Below are positions 38,588-47,305 of a DNA stretch of 64,000 nucleotides, piece by piece. A model generated the notes under the pieces. That model ran no database searches, had not been told where the DNA came from, and saw only the letters and a program-made list of their open reading frames with translations. Positions within the stretch are counted from its first letter, which is position 1, and every line of letters begins with the position of its first letter. A program made the translations under genes and the position numbers. Source of the DNA: Alphaproteobacteria bacterium GWF2_58_20 (GTDB lineage: Bacteria > Pseudomonadota > Alphaproteobacteria > UBA1247); NCBI GenBank assembly GCA_001768735.1, contig MEMB01000002.1, positions 337,573 through 401,572 on the forward strand. The letters are read 5' to 3'.

Positions 38588-39073
38588 TCAGAACTCCACA
38601 CCGGGAATGAGCGCCGGGTGCGGCAGTTTTTTGGGAGGGCTGATAAAAAGAAGGGCGATAGCCATTCTCTGGCGCGCTTCCATGTAACTTTCCGGATGTT
38701 TGGCGCCAGTTCCGGAAAGAATCGGCACGTTGTCCAGAAGGGCGTTGAGGATGCGGGGATTGTTTTCCTGCAGGGCGTTGTCGATGGCCATGTCAGCCAC
38801 CGTTTTGCCGTTTCCGTTCTTCAGGAGGAGAATGCTGGAGTCTTTTTCCGCCATCGTTTTCAGGACATCAAGATATGCCTGGGAATCGGTGTCCCCATTT
38901 TTTTGCCAGCGAAGTGCGAGGTGCGCAACGGTGTCGCCACTGGTTTCATCGCGGAGAGCATGAACAAGGGACGGTTCCCTGTCCATGGTCTTCTGGATGT
39001 AATCCTTCTCGCCGTTTTTCATCTTTTCTTTGAAAACCCAAAGAAGCATGGGGGCAAGATGGGGGTTTTTCAT
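38588..39073 (-). CDS. Ankyrin-like repeat protein
   Basis: DETSGDTVAHLALRWQKNGD; KNGNGKTVADMAIDNALQENNPRILNALLDN. Confidence 0.75.
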   Translation of the reverse strand: MKNPHLAPMLLWVFKEKMKNGEKDYIQKTMDREPSLVHALRDETSGDTVAHLALRWQKNGDTDSQAYLDVLKTMAEKDSSILLLKNGNGKTVADMAIDNALQENNPRILNALLDNVPILSGTGAKHPESYMEARQRMAIALLFISPPKKLPHPALIPGVEF

Positions 39074-39203
39074 GTTTTTGGTTTCCTGTTCATGGTGTGT
39101 GGATGGGCAGATTTCCCGGGAGGATAAGGGAAATGGCTGGAGATGAGGAGCGCAAAAAACGCAATCCGGCCATGCGTCGGGTGCATGCCGCCGGGCTCTG
39201 GTT

Positions 39204-39914
39204 TTAGAGCAGGCCGGTAGCCTTGAAACTGTAATGCCCCTTGCGGCCTATGATCAGGTGGTCATGGATGGTGATGCCGAGGGGCGCGGCGGCCTGTGCA
39301 ATGGCCCGGGTCATGTCGATGTCGGCGCGGCTGGGTTTGGGGTCTCCGGTCGGGTGGTTGTGAACAAGAACAAAGGCGGTGGCGCTGAGTTCAAGGGCCC
39401 GTTTGACCACTTCACGAGGGTAAACGGGGGTGTGGTCCACCGTGCCTTTTTGTTGCACTTCATCGGCAATGAGCTGGTTCTGGCGATCCAGAAAAATAAT
39501 GCGGAACAGTTCAATCCGTTCTTCGGCCATGCTGGCGGTGCAGTAGTCTATGACCTGTTTCCAGGAGGACATGATGGGGCGCTTGATGATCTCGCTGCGC
39601 ATGAGGCGCAGGGCCGTGGCCTGTGCGGCCTTGAGGGCTGTGGTTCCGGATTCGCCAAGTCCTCTGGTTTTCATGAGGTCGGTTGGGGAAGCTGCCAGAA
39701 CGGCGGCAAAGGTCTTGAAGCGTGCAAGCAGGTCATGGGCAATGGCCTTGGTGTCCCGGCGCGGCAATGCGGCAAAAAGAAGCAGTTCTATCAGTTCATG
39801 ATCGGCCAGGCTGTCCGGCCCCGTGCCAAGAAAGCGGGCGCGCAGTCGTGCCCTGTGTCCCTCATGGCCAGGGCGTGAGGACTTGGCTTCCTTCAGGGAA
39901 GGCGTGGGGGTCAT
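39204..39914 (-). CDS. radC: RadC family JAB1/MPN-type protein
   Basis: HNHPTGDPKPSRADIDMTRAI (JAMM motif), EELIELLLFAALPR region. Confidence 0.94.
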   Translation of the reverse strand: MTPTPSLKEAKSSRPGHEGHRARLRARFLGTGPDSLADHELIELLLFAALPRRDTKAIAHDLLARFKTFAAVLAASPTDLMKTRGLGESGTTALKAAQATALRLMRSEIIKRPIMSSWKQVIDYCTASMAEERIELFRIIFLDRQNQLIADEVQQKGTVDHTPVYPREVVKRALELSATAFVLVHNHPTGDPKPSRADIDMTRAIAQAAAPLGITIHDHLIIGRKGHYSFKATGLL

Positions 39915-40723
39915 GCCGGAACCTTGTAGGGAGGCTGGGTCAATCCGGCTGGAGAAAGCGTAAAGATTTCGCAGCCGGTTTCCGTGATGCCAATGGAATG
40001 TTCAAACTGGGCTGAAAGGGACTTGTCGCGGGTGACGGCAGTCCAGCCATCGGCCAGGGTAATGACTTCCTTGCGTCCGGCGTTGATCATGGGTTCAATG
40101 GTAAAGAACATGCCTGGACGCATGATTTCGCCGGTGCCCTTGCGGCCAAAATGCAGGATGTTGGGCCGGGTATGGAAATCGCGGCCCAGGCCATGGCCGC
40201 AAAAATCCTCGACAATGGAAAAGCGCAAGGGATGAATGTAGTCCTCGATGGCGGCGCCAATATCGCCAACGGTGACGCCCGGCCTGCAGACGGCTATGCC
40301 GCGCATCAGGGCTTCATAGGTGGCGGAAACAAGGCGTCGCGCCTTGATGGAAAGGTTGTCGCCCACAAGGTACATGCGGCTGGTGTCGCCATACCAGCCA
40401 TCAAGGATGGTGGTGATGTCAATATTGGCGATGTCTCCGTCCACAAGGATGCGTTCACCCGGAATGCCATGACAGACAACGTGGTTTACGGAAATACAGG
40501 TGGCCTTGGGATAGCCACGGTAGCCCAAGGGGGCGGGAATGGCGCCATGGTCGCGAATGAATGTCTCGCAAAGACTGTTGATGTATTCGGTGCTGACACC
40601 GGGGACCACATGGGGCGTGATGAAATCAAGGGTCTCGGCAGCCAGGCGTCCGGAAGCGCGCATGCCGGCAAAACCGTCTTCCGCAAAGGTGGGAATATTG
40701 CTTGTGTGTTTGCGTAAGGGCAA
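39911..40723 (-). CDS. map: Type I methionine aminopeptidase
   Basis: MRASGRLAAETLDFI...SVNHVVCHGIPG...GDIANIDIT...FCGHGLGRDFHTRPNI...MFFTIEPM. TTG start at 40723 preceded by GAGGAG; ORF-track start at 40783 intrudes into the tRNA. Confidence 0.93.
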   Translation of the reverse strand: MPLRKHTSNIPTFAEDGFAGMRASGRLAAETLDFITPHVVPGVSTEYINSLCETFIRDHGAIPAPLGYRGYPKATCISVNHVVCHGIPGERILVDGDIANIDITTILDGWYGDTSRMYLVGDNLSIKARRLVSATYEALMRGIAVCRPGVTVGDIGAAIEDYIHPLRFSIVEDFCGHGLGRDFHTRPNILHFGRKGTGEIMRPGMFFTIEPMINAGRKEVITLADGWTAVTRDKSLSAQFEHSIGITETGCEIFTLSPAGLTQPPYKVPA

Positions 40724-40753
40724 AGCGGTCTCCTCGTGATCATTCCTTGCTGG

Positions 40754-40842
40754 TGGTGGCCCCTGCCGGAATCGAACCGGCACGTTCTTTACGGAACTCG
40801 CGATTTTAAGTCGCGTGCGTCTACCAATTCCGCCAAGGGGCC
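40754..40842 (-). tRNA. tRNA-Leu (anticodon UAA)
   Basis: GGCCCCTTGGCGGAATTGGTAGACGCACGCGACTTAAAATCGCGAGTTCCGTAAAGAACGTGCCGGTTCGATTCCGGCAGGGGCCACCA; class II with encoded CCA. Confidence 0.96.
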
Positions 40843-40942
40843 ATAATGGGGAACCTGTTGTTTAGCACGTTTTATATTTGTTTTTCCATACCATAAATTA
40901 AGAATGGCCTGCAAAAACATCCTCCATACAAAGAAGGATGTC

Positions 40943-41368
40943 ATGAACGAGGTATGCAGTTTTCTTTTGCGGAAGGGGGATTTTCGGAGAGAGGATGAGG
41001 CGTCCCTGTCTTCTTTTCTGAAATCTGTCAATCCCCAGCGTATTGAAACGGCTCATGATTCCGATGGTTGGCATGTTCTCGTGTTTTATGAGGACATGCG
41101 GCACAAGGAGGAAAGTGCGCAGATTGAAATGGCCATTGGTGCGGCGCTTGATGTCTGGCGTGTGCGCCGGGCCGAGGCGTGTGGGAAGGACAAGTTGGAA
41201 ATCCTGCCTGATTCGCTTCTGTCCGATATTGTCCATTATGCCCCAACCACCGGGGTGGAACTTCCTGTCGTTGCCGCGAATTCAAATTGTGAACCGGTTG
41301 GGGATGAAGATGGGGAAGACATTGTTCGTGTGGTGCGCCAAACCCTTGAGGCAATGCCCCAAGATTGA
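40943..41368 (+). CDS. Hypothetical protein
   Basis: MNEVCSFLLRKGDFRREDEASLSSFLKSVNP...; 141 aa, no confident domain. Confidence 0.6.
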   Translation: MNEVCSFLLRKGDFRREDEASLSSFLKSVNPQRIETAHDSDGWHVLVFYEDMRHKEESAQIEMAIGAALDVWRVRRAEACGKDKLEILPDSLLSDIVHYAPTTGVELPVVAANSNCEPVGDEDGEDIVRVVRQTLEAMPQD

Positions 41369-41382
41369 TTCGAAGGGGTAGT

Positions 41383-42153
41383 TTACTGCCTGTTCAGAAG
41401 CATTTCGACATCGCCCACATCGCTGGTGAAAGTGCATTTTACGGGAACGGCGATGCCGGTTGTCGGGTTTTGTGCCATCCAGATGTTTATGGGGTCTGGT
41501 CTTTTTCCTTTTCCATTGCGTTTCCAGAACCAGCCTTTGGGGCGTTTCCCGCCTTCAGGGGTAAAAGGCGATATGTCCATGCGGCAATGGCGGGCGGGTT
41601 GGCCATTGATATTGTCCATGCCGGCATCTGTAATGGCAACATCATAACGTCGGCGGCCATCATGGACAGGCATGACTTTTGGGCAGGCATCATTCCTGGA
41701 AATGAAAAGCCCTCCTGCCACAAGGGCAGACAGAAAATCCTGCGTTCCTGAGGCGAGGACAGGATCAGGTGGGGGAAGAGCTTCCGCAAGGGGCGGCGTG
41801 TCCACGCGCCCGGTCAGGTTTCCCTCAAGGCTGTAATTCAGCAAAAAGTTGGAAGTCTTGTCCTGCCATTTGTTGGAAATGCCGTGGGATTGGACCAGAA
41901 TGCCATTACGGGTGATGAGCCCGGATGATTCGCTTTCGTTTTTCCAGGAAAACAACATGCTGAGGGGCCCCGCCATGCGGGCTGACATGTGCAGGACATA
42001 GGTTGTGGGAGTTATGTTGAAGGTAAGGGATGCCTGGGCGGCCGGAAGTCCTGCCATGCGGATTTTCCATTCCTGGACAAGGGATTCCGCACGGGAAGCC
42101 TGGACTGTCAGGAGGAGGATGAAAACGGATTTTGAAATTATCCCTTGCACCAT
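41383..42153 (-). CDS. DUF3108-like secreted protein
   Basis: Signal peptide; LVQEWKIRMAGLPAAQASLTFNITPTTYVLHMSARMAGPLSMLFSWKNESESSGLI and a C-terminal Q-P-x-x-x-F strand pattern resembling DUF3108. Confidence 0.7.
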   Translation of the reverse strand: MVQGIISKSVFILLLTVQASRAESLVQEWKIRMAGLPAAQASLTFNITPTTYVLHMSARMAGPLSMLFSWKNESESSGLITRNGILVQSHGISNKWQDKTSNFLLNYSLEGNLTGRVDTPPLAEALPPPDPVLASGTQDFLSALVAGGLFISRNDACPKVMPVHDGRRRYDVAITDAGMDNINGQPARHCRMDISPFTPEGGKRPKGWFWKRNGKGKRPDPINIWMAQNPTTGIAVPVKCTFTSDVGDVEMLLNRQ

Positions 42154-42185
42154 GTTTTGTCGCCCTGTATATAGCGCCCTGTTAC

Positions 42186-42260
42186 GGGCGCGTAGCTCAG
42201 CGGGAGAGCACATCCTTCACACGGATGGGGTCACAGGTTCAATCCCTGTCGCGCCCACCA
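42186..42260 (+). tRNA. tRNA-Val (anticodon CAC)
   Basis: GGGCGCGTAGCTCAGCGGGAGAGCACATCCTTCACACGGATGGGGTCACAGGTTCAATCCCTGTCGCGCCCACCA. Confidence 0.96.
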
Positions 42261-42300
42261 TTTCCTTCCCCCAGTCCGTATCCTTGTGGAGGAAGATTTC

Positions 42301-43119
42301 ATGACGTTCATCCCACAATCCGCGCCTTCATGCAACCCGCTTCCGCGAGGTGACTTGTCATGTCTGCTGGAGGAAATGTGCCGGATCGCAGGTGATGCGG
42401 GCCGTATGGCCCTGTCCTTGCGGGCAGCCGGGCTTGTCTCCTCCCTGAAGGCGGATGGGTCGCAGGTGACCCAGGCGGATGTTGCAGTCGGGGAAATGAT
42501 ATCGGCCCGCCTTTCCCCGTTGTTGCCAGGCGTTCCCATTGTCTGTGAGGAAAATATCCCTCTCCTTGCGAAAACCGATATGACGGGAACCTTCTGGCTG
42601 GTGGATCCCGTGGATGCAACGCGCAAGTTCATTTCTGGACAGGATGATTTTAGTGTCAATATCGCGCTTGTCTCGGACAGGTATCCTGTTCTTGGCGTTG
42701 TTGCAGGTCCCGCACGGGATGTTGTTTATGCAGGCGGGAAAGGTATTCCTGCTTTTTGTTTGCGGGACGGCGGGAAAATCCGTCACGAAATTCATCCACG
42801 TTCAATTCCGGAAAGTGGTGCGGTGGTGTTTGCAACCTTGTCACGGTCCCGCTTTTCAGATGGGAATGCGCTTGATGCCATTCTTGGGGGGATGCATGTT
42901 GCAGAGCGGATTTATCTTGGTTCAGCCCTGAAGTTTTGTGCCATTGCCGCAGGTGAAGCCGATGTTTATGTGCGCATTGGGGAAACTGGCGAGTGGGATA
43001 CGGCCGCCGGACAGGCCATCCTTGAATCGGTTGGATGCGGGATTCGTACTTTGGACGGAATGCCCCTGCGTTATGGGAAAACCGGATTTCTCAATGAATC
43101 CTTCATTGCAACTAGGTAA
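42301..43119 (+). CDS. cysQ: Inositol monophosphatase family; 3'(2'),5'-bisphosphate nucleotidase CysQ-like
   Basis: GTFWLVDPVDATRKFISGQDDFSVNIAL; GEWDTAAGQAILESVGCG. Confidence 0.88.
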   Translation: MTFIPQSAPSCNPLPRGDLSCLLEEMCRIAGDAGRMALSLRAAGLVSSLKADGSQVTQADVAVGEMISARLSPLLPGVPIVCEENIPLLAKTDMTGTFWLVDPVDATRKFISGQDDFSVNIALVSDRYPVLGVVAGPARDVVYAGGKGIPAFCLRDGGKIRHEIHPRSIPESGAVVFATLSRSRFSDGNALDAILGGMHVAERIYLGSALKFCAIAAGEADVYVRIGETGEWDTAAGQAILESVGCGIRTLDGMPLRYGKTGFLNESFIATR

Positions 43120-43291
43120 ATATTTTTTTAACTTTTGCCATAAAAAGGATTTACGGCAACTCGGAAAACGCATATGGTGTCTTCCGGTTTGCAGGTTCCT
43201 CGTCCTCTCCGGGGGGGATGGTTCGCTGGAAATGTAGGCCACTACAAATCAATCAAGGGGTTTTTCCCCCAAGAAAATATGGAGACAGTGC

Positions 43292-43501
43292 ATGCCGAGT
43301 GGTAAAGTCAAGTGGTTTAATTCGACAAAGGGCTATGGATTCATCACCCCGGATGATGGCTCGAAGGATGTGTTTGTGCATGTGACCGCCGTGCAGCGGG
43401 CAGGGTTGACTGCCCTCAATGAAGGTGCGTCAGTTCAGTTTGAGCTGGATGCGGGTCGCGATGGCAAAATGTGTGCTGTCGATATCATCGTTGCCGATTG
43501 A
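43292..43501 (+). CDS. Cold-shock domain protein
   Basis: [39 protein letters not shown]. Confidence 0.97.
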   Translation: MPSGKVKWFNSTKGYGFITPDDGSKDVFVHVTAVQRAGLTALNEGASVQFELDAGRDGKMCAVDIIVAD

Positions 43502-43518
43502 TCCTGCCTCGTGCAGGG

Positions 43519-43551
43519 AAAGGCGCTGGCTGAAAGGCTGGCGCCTTTTTT
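43519..43551 (+). terminator. Intrinsic terminator after cold-shock gene
   Basis: AAAGGCGC-tggctgaaaggctg-GCGCCTTTTTTA. Confidence 0.85.
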
Positions 43552-43670
43552 ATTGTCTGGAGAAAGGGGGTGTGTTATAAAACATAAATCTTGAAACAGG
43601 ATGCGCTGATGCAGCATGAATTCAAAATCCGGCTGGGAAAAAAGCGCCGGATCTGTTTCTGGTTTTCGGG

Positions 43671-43690
43671 GCCCCCATTCGGGGGCTTTT
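43671..43690 (+). terminator. Terminator-like hairpin 1 in leader of AAA_28-like gene
   Basis: GCCCCC-attc-GGGGGC-tttt. Confidence 0.7.
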
Positions 43691-43703
43691 ATTTTGCGTC
43701 AGG

Positions 43704-43730
43704 AACCGGCCATTGGGGCCGGTTTTTTTT
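43704..43730 (+). terminator. Terminator-like hairpin 2 in leader of AAA_28-like gene
   Basis: aaCCGGCC-attgg-GGCCGG-tttttttt. Confidence 0.8.
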
Positions 43731-43757
43731 ATGCCTTTAAAACAAGGGAGAAGATGC

Positions 43758-44405
43758 ATGCAAAAGATTGTTCTGACGGGTGGACCTTGCGCCGGAAAAT
43801 CCACAGTCCTTCAAGCCTTGAAGCAGCGTTATGGCAACAAGGTCATGGTGGTGCCTGAAGCGGCGACCATGCTGATGGGAAGCGGGTTCCCCATGCCGGG
43901 GAGGGATTTGCCATGGTCGCCAGCCTGGCAGGAATGCTTGCAAAAGGCCATCTGTTCCCTTCAGTGCGCGCTGGAAGACGCCTGCATGTTGGCGGCGCGG
44001 GAAAATGGGGCAGAAATCCTTGTGTGTGACCGGGGACTTCTGGATGGTGCGGCTTATACAGAAGGCGGGTTGCCCGCTTTTCAGGAAAAGTTTGGTCTGG
44101 ATACGGCGGCGGCGCATGCCCGTTATGCGCGGATCGTCCATCTGGAAAGTGTGGCGGTGTGTGCGCCCCATCTATATGGAACGGCATCCAACCAGGTTCG
44201 TTTTGAGAGTGTGGAAGAAGCGGCCGCCCTCGATGCCAAAACCCGGGCAGCCTGGCAGGGACATCCCGCATGGCAACAGGTTTCCGGGGCCGGAGGGATG
44301 GATCGGGTTGTGGAGAATGTCTTTCGCTTGGTTGATGCCATGCTGGCCAAACCGGTAAAGCGCCCGGTTCAGGGGTTTCCGATACCAACCTTGCGCGCGG
44401 CCTGA
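43758..44405 (+). CDS. AAA/P-loop NTPase (AAA_28-like)
   Basis: MQKIVLTGGPCAGKSTVLQAL (Walker A), VVPEAATMLM, ILVCDRGLLDGAAY, VRFES...LD.KTR.AW.GHP. Confidence 0.82.
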   Translation: MQKIVLTGGPCAGKSTVLQALKQRYGNKVMVVPEAATMLMGSGFPMPGRDLPWSPAWQECLQKAICSLQCALEDACMLAARENGAEILVCDRGLLDGAAYTEGGLPAFQEKFGLDTAAAHARYARIVHLESVAVCAPHLYGTASNQVRFESVEEAAALDAKTRAAWQGHPAWQQVSGAGGMDRVVENVFRLVDAMLAKPVKRPVQGFPIPTLRAA

Positions 44406-44468
44406 AAATTTTCTGGTTGACAAAGGGATATTATGAGCATATGACCACAACAACAGAAGGAGGACAAG

Positions 44469-45029
44469 ATGGCAAGGCCAAAAAATTCCCGTCGGGTCTG
44501 GATGGAGCCTGCTTGCCGCCGTTTCGCGCCGCAGGATGTGCCACAGATGGGGGAAGTCGTTCTTTTCCCGGATGAGCTGGAAGCTTTGCGCCTGGCGGAC
44601 CTTGAAGGGCTTTACCAGGATGCGGCAGCCGAGGTGATGGGGGTTTCCCGTCCAACCTTTGCGCGGATCCTGCTTTCAGCCCGCAAAAAGGTCTCTGATG
44701 CCCTTTTTCATGCCAAATCCCTTTCTATCAACGAAGGACATGAGAACATGATTGAAAATGTGAGAAAATTTACCTGTAAGGATTGCGGTAAGGAATTTGA
44801 GCTTGCCTATGGTGGCGGCCGTCCCGAGAAATGTACCGAATGTGGCGGTGAAAACTTCAACCGCGTTGGTGGTTGTGGGGCGCAGATTCGGAGGCGACGG
44901 AATACCAATCTTGCCAGTGCCGCGTCAGGAGAAAACCAGGTTGCTGGTGCTGGCATGGGCATGGGGCGAGGCCGTGGTTGTGCGCGTGGAAATGGATGCG
45001 GCGGTGGACGTGGCCGCGGTTGCGTATAA
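44469..45029 (+). CDS. UPF0251/DUF134 HTH protein with zinc-ribbon and Gly/Arg/Cys-rich tail
   Basis: MARPKNSRRVWMEPACRRFAP...ALRLADLEGLYQDAAAEVMGVSRPTFARIL; CKDCGKEFELAYGGGRPEKCTECGG zinc ribbon. Confidence 0.88.
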   Translation: MARPKNSRRVWMEPACRRFAPQDVPQMGEVVLFPDELEALRLADLEGLYQDAAAEVMGVSRPTFARILLSARKKVSDALFHAKSLSINEGHENMIENVRKFTCKDCGKEFELAYGGGRPEKCTECGGENFNRVGGCGAQIRRRRNTNLASAASGENQVAGAGMGMGRGRGCARGNGCGGGRGRGCV

Positions 45030-45106
45030 AAGGGCAATTTGCCCATGACAAAGCAAGGCGGGGGCTCTATCATGCCCCCGTTTTGCAAATCCAAGGAGCT
45101 GACAAG

Positions 45107-45991
45107 ATGCATGATCCCGATTCTCAGAGCGGCGGTTCGCCCTGTTCTTCCTGTTCCGTTGAAGGATGTTCTTCCCGCGGGCAGGCAGAGCAGACAAGCG
45201 CCTGTAGCCAGAAACTCTCGCGCATGTCGCAGGTTCGCCACAAGATCGTGGTGCTGTCAGGCAAGGGCGGGGTTGGTAAAAGCACGGTGGCCGTCAACCT
45301 TGCGGCGTCGCTCGCGGCTTCCGGCCTGAAGGTCGGTTTGCTCGATGTGGATATCCATGGGCCCTCCATTCCCACCATGCTGGGGGTTGAGGCGTCCAAG
45401 GTGGAAGGGGATGACAAGGGGCGTTATCCGGTGGATTGCAACGGTATCAAGGTGATGTCCATTGGTTTCCTGCTGCCGCATCCTGATAGTCCGGTGGTCT
45501 GGCGTGGGCCTGTCAAGATGGGTGTCATCAAGCAGTTTGTCGAGGAAACGGTATGGGGCGAGCTGGATTGTCTCGTGATTGATTCCCCGCCAGGCACCGG
45601 GGATGAGCCGCTCACCGTTTGCCAGGTTGTGGAAGGGCTGGATGGCGCGGTCATCGTCACCACGCCGCAGAAGGTGGCGTCGGTGGATGTGCGCAAGTCC
45701 ATCTCTTTCTGCCGGCAGCTGAAATTGCCGGTGCTGGGTGTGGTCGAGAACATGAGCGGTTTTGCCTGCCCGCATTGCGGTGAGGTAACGCAGATCCTGC
45801 CGGCGGGCGGCGGGCGCGAAATGGCACTCGATATGCAGGTGCCATTTCTGGGGGCCATTCCGATGGATCCCGTGATTGCGCTTTCGGGCGATGGGGGGGA
45901 AGCCTTTGTGTCAGCCCATGGTGCCAGCGCTGTTGCGGAAAAGATCCGGGAGATTTTTGCGCCCCTGCAGGCGATGTGCCAAAAAGCCTGA
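45107..45991 (+). CDS. mrp: Mrp/NBP35-family Fe-S carrier P-loop ATPase
   Basis: N-terminal CSSCSVEGCS; VVLSGKGGVGKSTVAVNLAASLA; DCLVIDSPPGTGDEPLT; NMSGFACPHCGE. Confidence 0.94.
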   Translation: MHDPDSQSGGSPCSSCSVEGCSSRGQAEQTSACSQKLSRMSQVRHKIVVLSGKGGVGKSTVAVNLAASLAASGLKVGLLDVDIHGPSIPTMLGVEASKVEGDDKGRYPVDCNGIKVMSIGFLLPHPDSPVVWRGPVKMGVIKQFVEETVWGELDCLVIDSPPGTGDEPLTVCQVVEGLDGAVIVTTPQKVASVDVRKSISFCRQLKLPVLGVVENMSGFACPHCGEVTQILPAGGGREMALDMQVPFLGAIPMDPVIALSGDGGEAFVSAHGASAVAEKIREIFAPLQAMCQKA

Positions 45992-46087
45992 TCCATGCGC
46001 CAGGTGCATGGCGTGTATTCTGATTTTGCAAGGCATGATGGCGTCGGGATGTGTTAGGTTTCTTTATCATATGATGAGGAAGCCGCT

Positions 46088-46654
46088 ATGGCCAAAAAAC
46101 ATCTAATGCCCCCCGAACCCAGCCCGGATGCCCCGGCATACTGCTCTGGCCTCTGGATTGGCGAGGTCAGGGAGATCAATAACTGTTATGCCTATGCGGT
46201 GAACGATCGGAGGCCGTACAGGAGGATTTATTTTCCGCAGCCGGGTGGGAAAAGTGGTCTTTCCGATCAGCAACACAAGCTTCGTAATGTGCAGCAGCTT
46301 ATCTGGTGTGCGGAGCGGGATGGCCTGATACGGGCGTTTTTGCCAGTGGCGAAACCGGGGTGTTATCTGGTGGCTTTGGCAGTCACGAAGGAAAGCTCGA
46401 TGTCTGGGGCGCCATGTTGTTATCACTGGTATCGCCAGGATTTAGATGGTTTCTGGTCACACAAGGATGCAAATGATCCGGTTATGAAAAGAGATGCAAG
46501 CGGTGATAGGATCGTGGATCCACGCACCTGTGACCGTGGCTTGTATGAAAGGTTTGTTTCGTTCTTTTATGTCCCGAAGGTTGGTCTCCGGGTGGAAACT
46601 ACACAGGAATATCCCCAGACGCCACTCCTGTTACCGCAACCGAAATTCCGGTGA
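46088..46654 (+). CDS. Hypothetical protein, tandem paralogue 1
   Basis: NNCYAYAVND...PQPGGKSGLSD...CYHWYRQDLDGFWSHKDA...IVDPRTCDRG...FFYVPKVGLRVE...LLPQPKFR. Confidence 0.78.
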   Translation: MAKKHLMPPEPSPDAPAYCSGLWIGEVREINNCYAYAVNDRRPYRRIYFPQPGGKSGLSDQQHKLRNVQQLIWCAERDGLIRAFLPVAKPGCYLVALAVTKESSMSGAPCCYHWYRQDLDGFWSHKDANDPVMKRDASGDRIVDPRTCDRGLYERFVSFFYVPKVGLRVETTQEYPQTPLLLPQPKFR

Positions 46655-46661
46655 GGAGGGA

Positions 46662-47234
46662 ATGATGGGAAAGAGAATGCCAAAACCGAATCCTTTTGCG
46701 CCGCAATGGGCGCCGTGGCTGTGGATGGGGGAATTCTGCGAGGCCAATACCTGCTATGCCTATGCTGTGGATTGCCGCAACCTTCCGGTCGCACCACCCC
46801 AGCCGGGTGGAAGGGGCGGCCTTTCCCGAAAGGCATATTTTCAGCTCACCTTTCCGCAACTTCGGCATTGCATCGGGATCGACAAGCTTTCATGGACGCC
46901 GTTTCCACGCCCGCGCACCGGATTTTACCTTGTGGCGCTGGCATCGGCAGAACCGCTGACGCTTTGGCCGGGAACCTCGCGTGAGACGGAAGTTCTTTCC
47001 GTCCATTGGTACCGGCAGGATGCAGATGGTTTCTGGTCACACAAGCCGGGGAAAAATCCTCCCACCCGTGAAGACGGCGCAGGTATGACCATCCGGGATC
47101 CCAGGAACTGCGACCGTGGGCGTTTTACGCAGTTTCATGGCTATTTTTATGTGCCGCAGGGCGGCCTGTGCGTGGCTCCGGTGCAAGATTTTCCGCAAAA
47201 ACATCTCCCGTTGCCGCAACCGAAGTTCCGGTGA
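46662..47234 (+). CDS. Hypothetical protein, tandem paralogue 2
   Basis: NTCYAYAVDC...PQPGGRGGLSR...VHWYRQDADGFWSHKPG...IRDPRNCDRG...YFYVPQGGLCVA...PLPQPKFR. Confidence 0.78.
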   Translation: MMGKRMPKPNPFAPQWAPWLWMGEFCEANTCYAYAVDCRNLPVAPPQPGGRGGLSRKAYFQLTFPQLRHCIGIDKLSWTPFPRPRTGFYLVALASAEPLTLWPGTSRETEVLSVHWYRQDADGFWSHKPGKNPPTREDGAGMTIRDPRNCDRGRFTQFHGYFYVPQGGLCVAPVQDFPQKHLPLPQPKFR

Positions 47235-47244
47235 AGCATCATGA

Positions 47245-47274
47245 AAAAAACGGCACCCGAAGGTGCCGTTTTTT
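47245..47274. terminator. Bidirectional terminator between convergent genes
   Basis: AAAAAACGGCACC-cgaa-GGTGCCGTTTTTT. Confidence 0.95.
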
Positions 47275-47305
47275 GTTGGGATGTGTCGGGAAGCGGGAAG
47301 GGCGA

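Noticed and set aside
40724-40783. Upstream extension of map into the tRNA-Leu gene
   Set aside because: Encoded by the tRNA 3' region. A TTG start at 40723 with GAGGAG RBS is more plausible.
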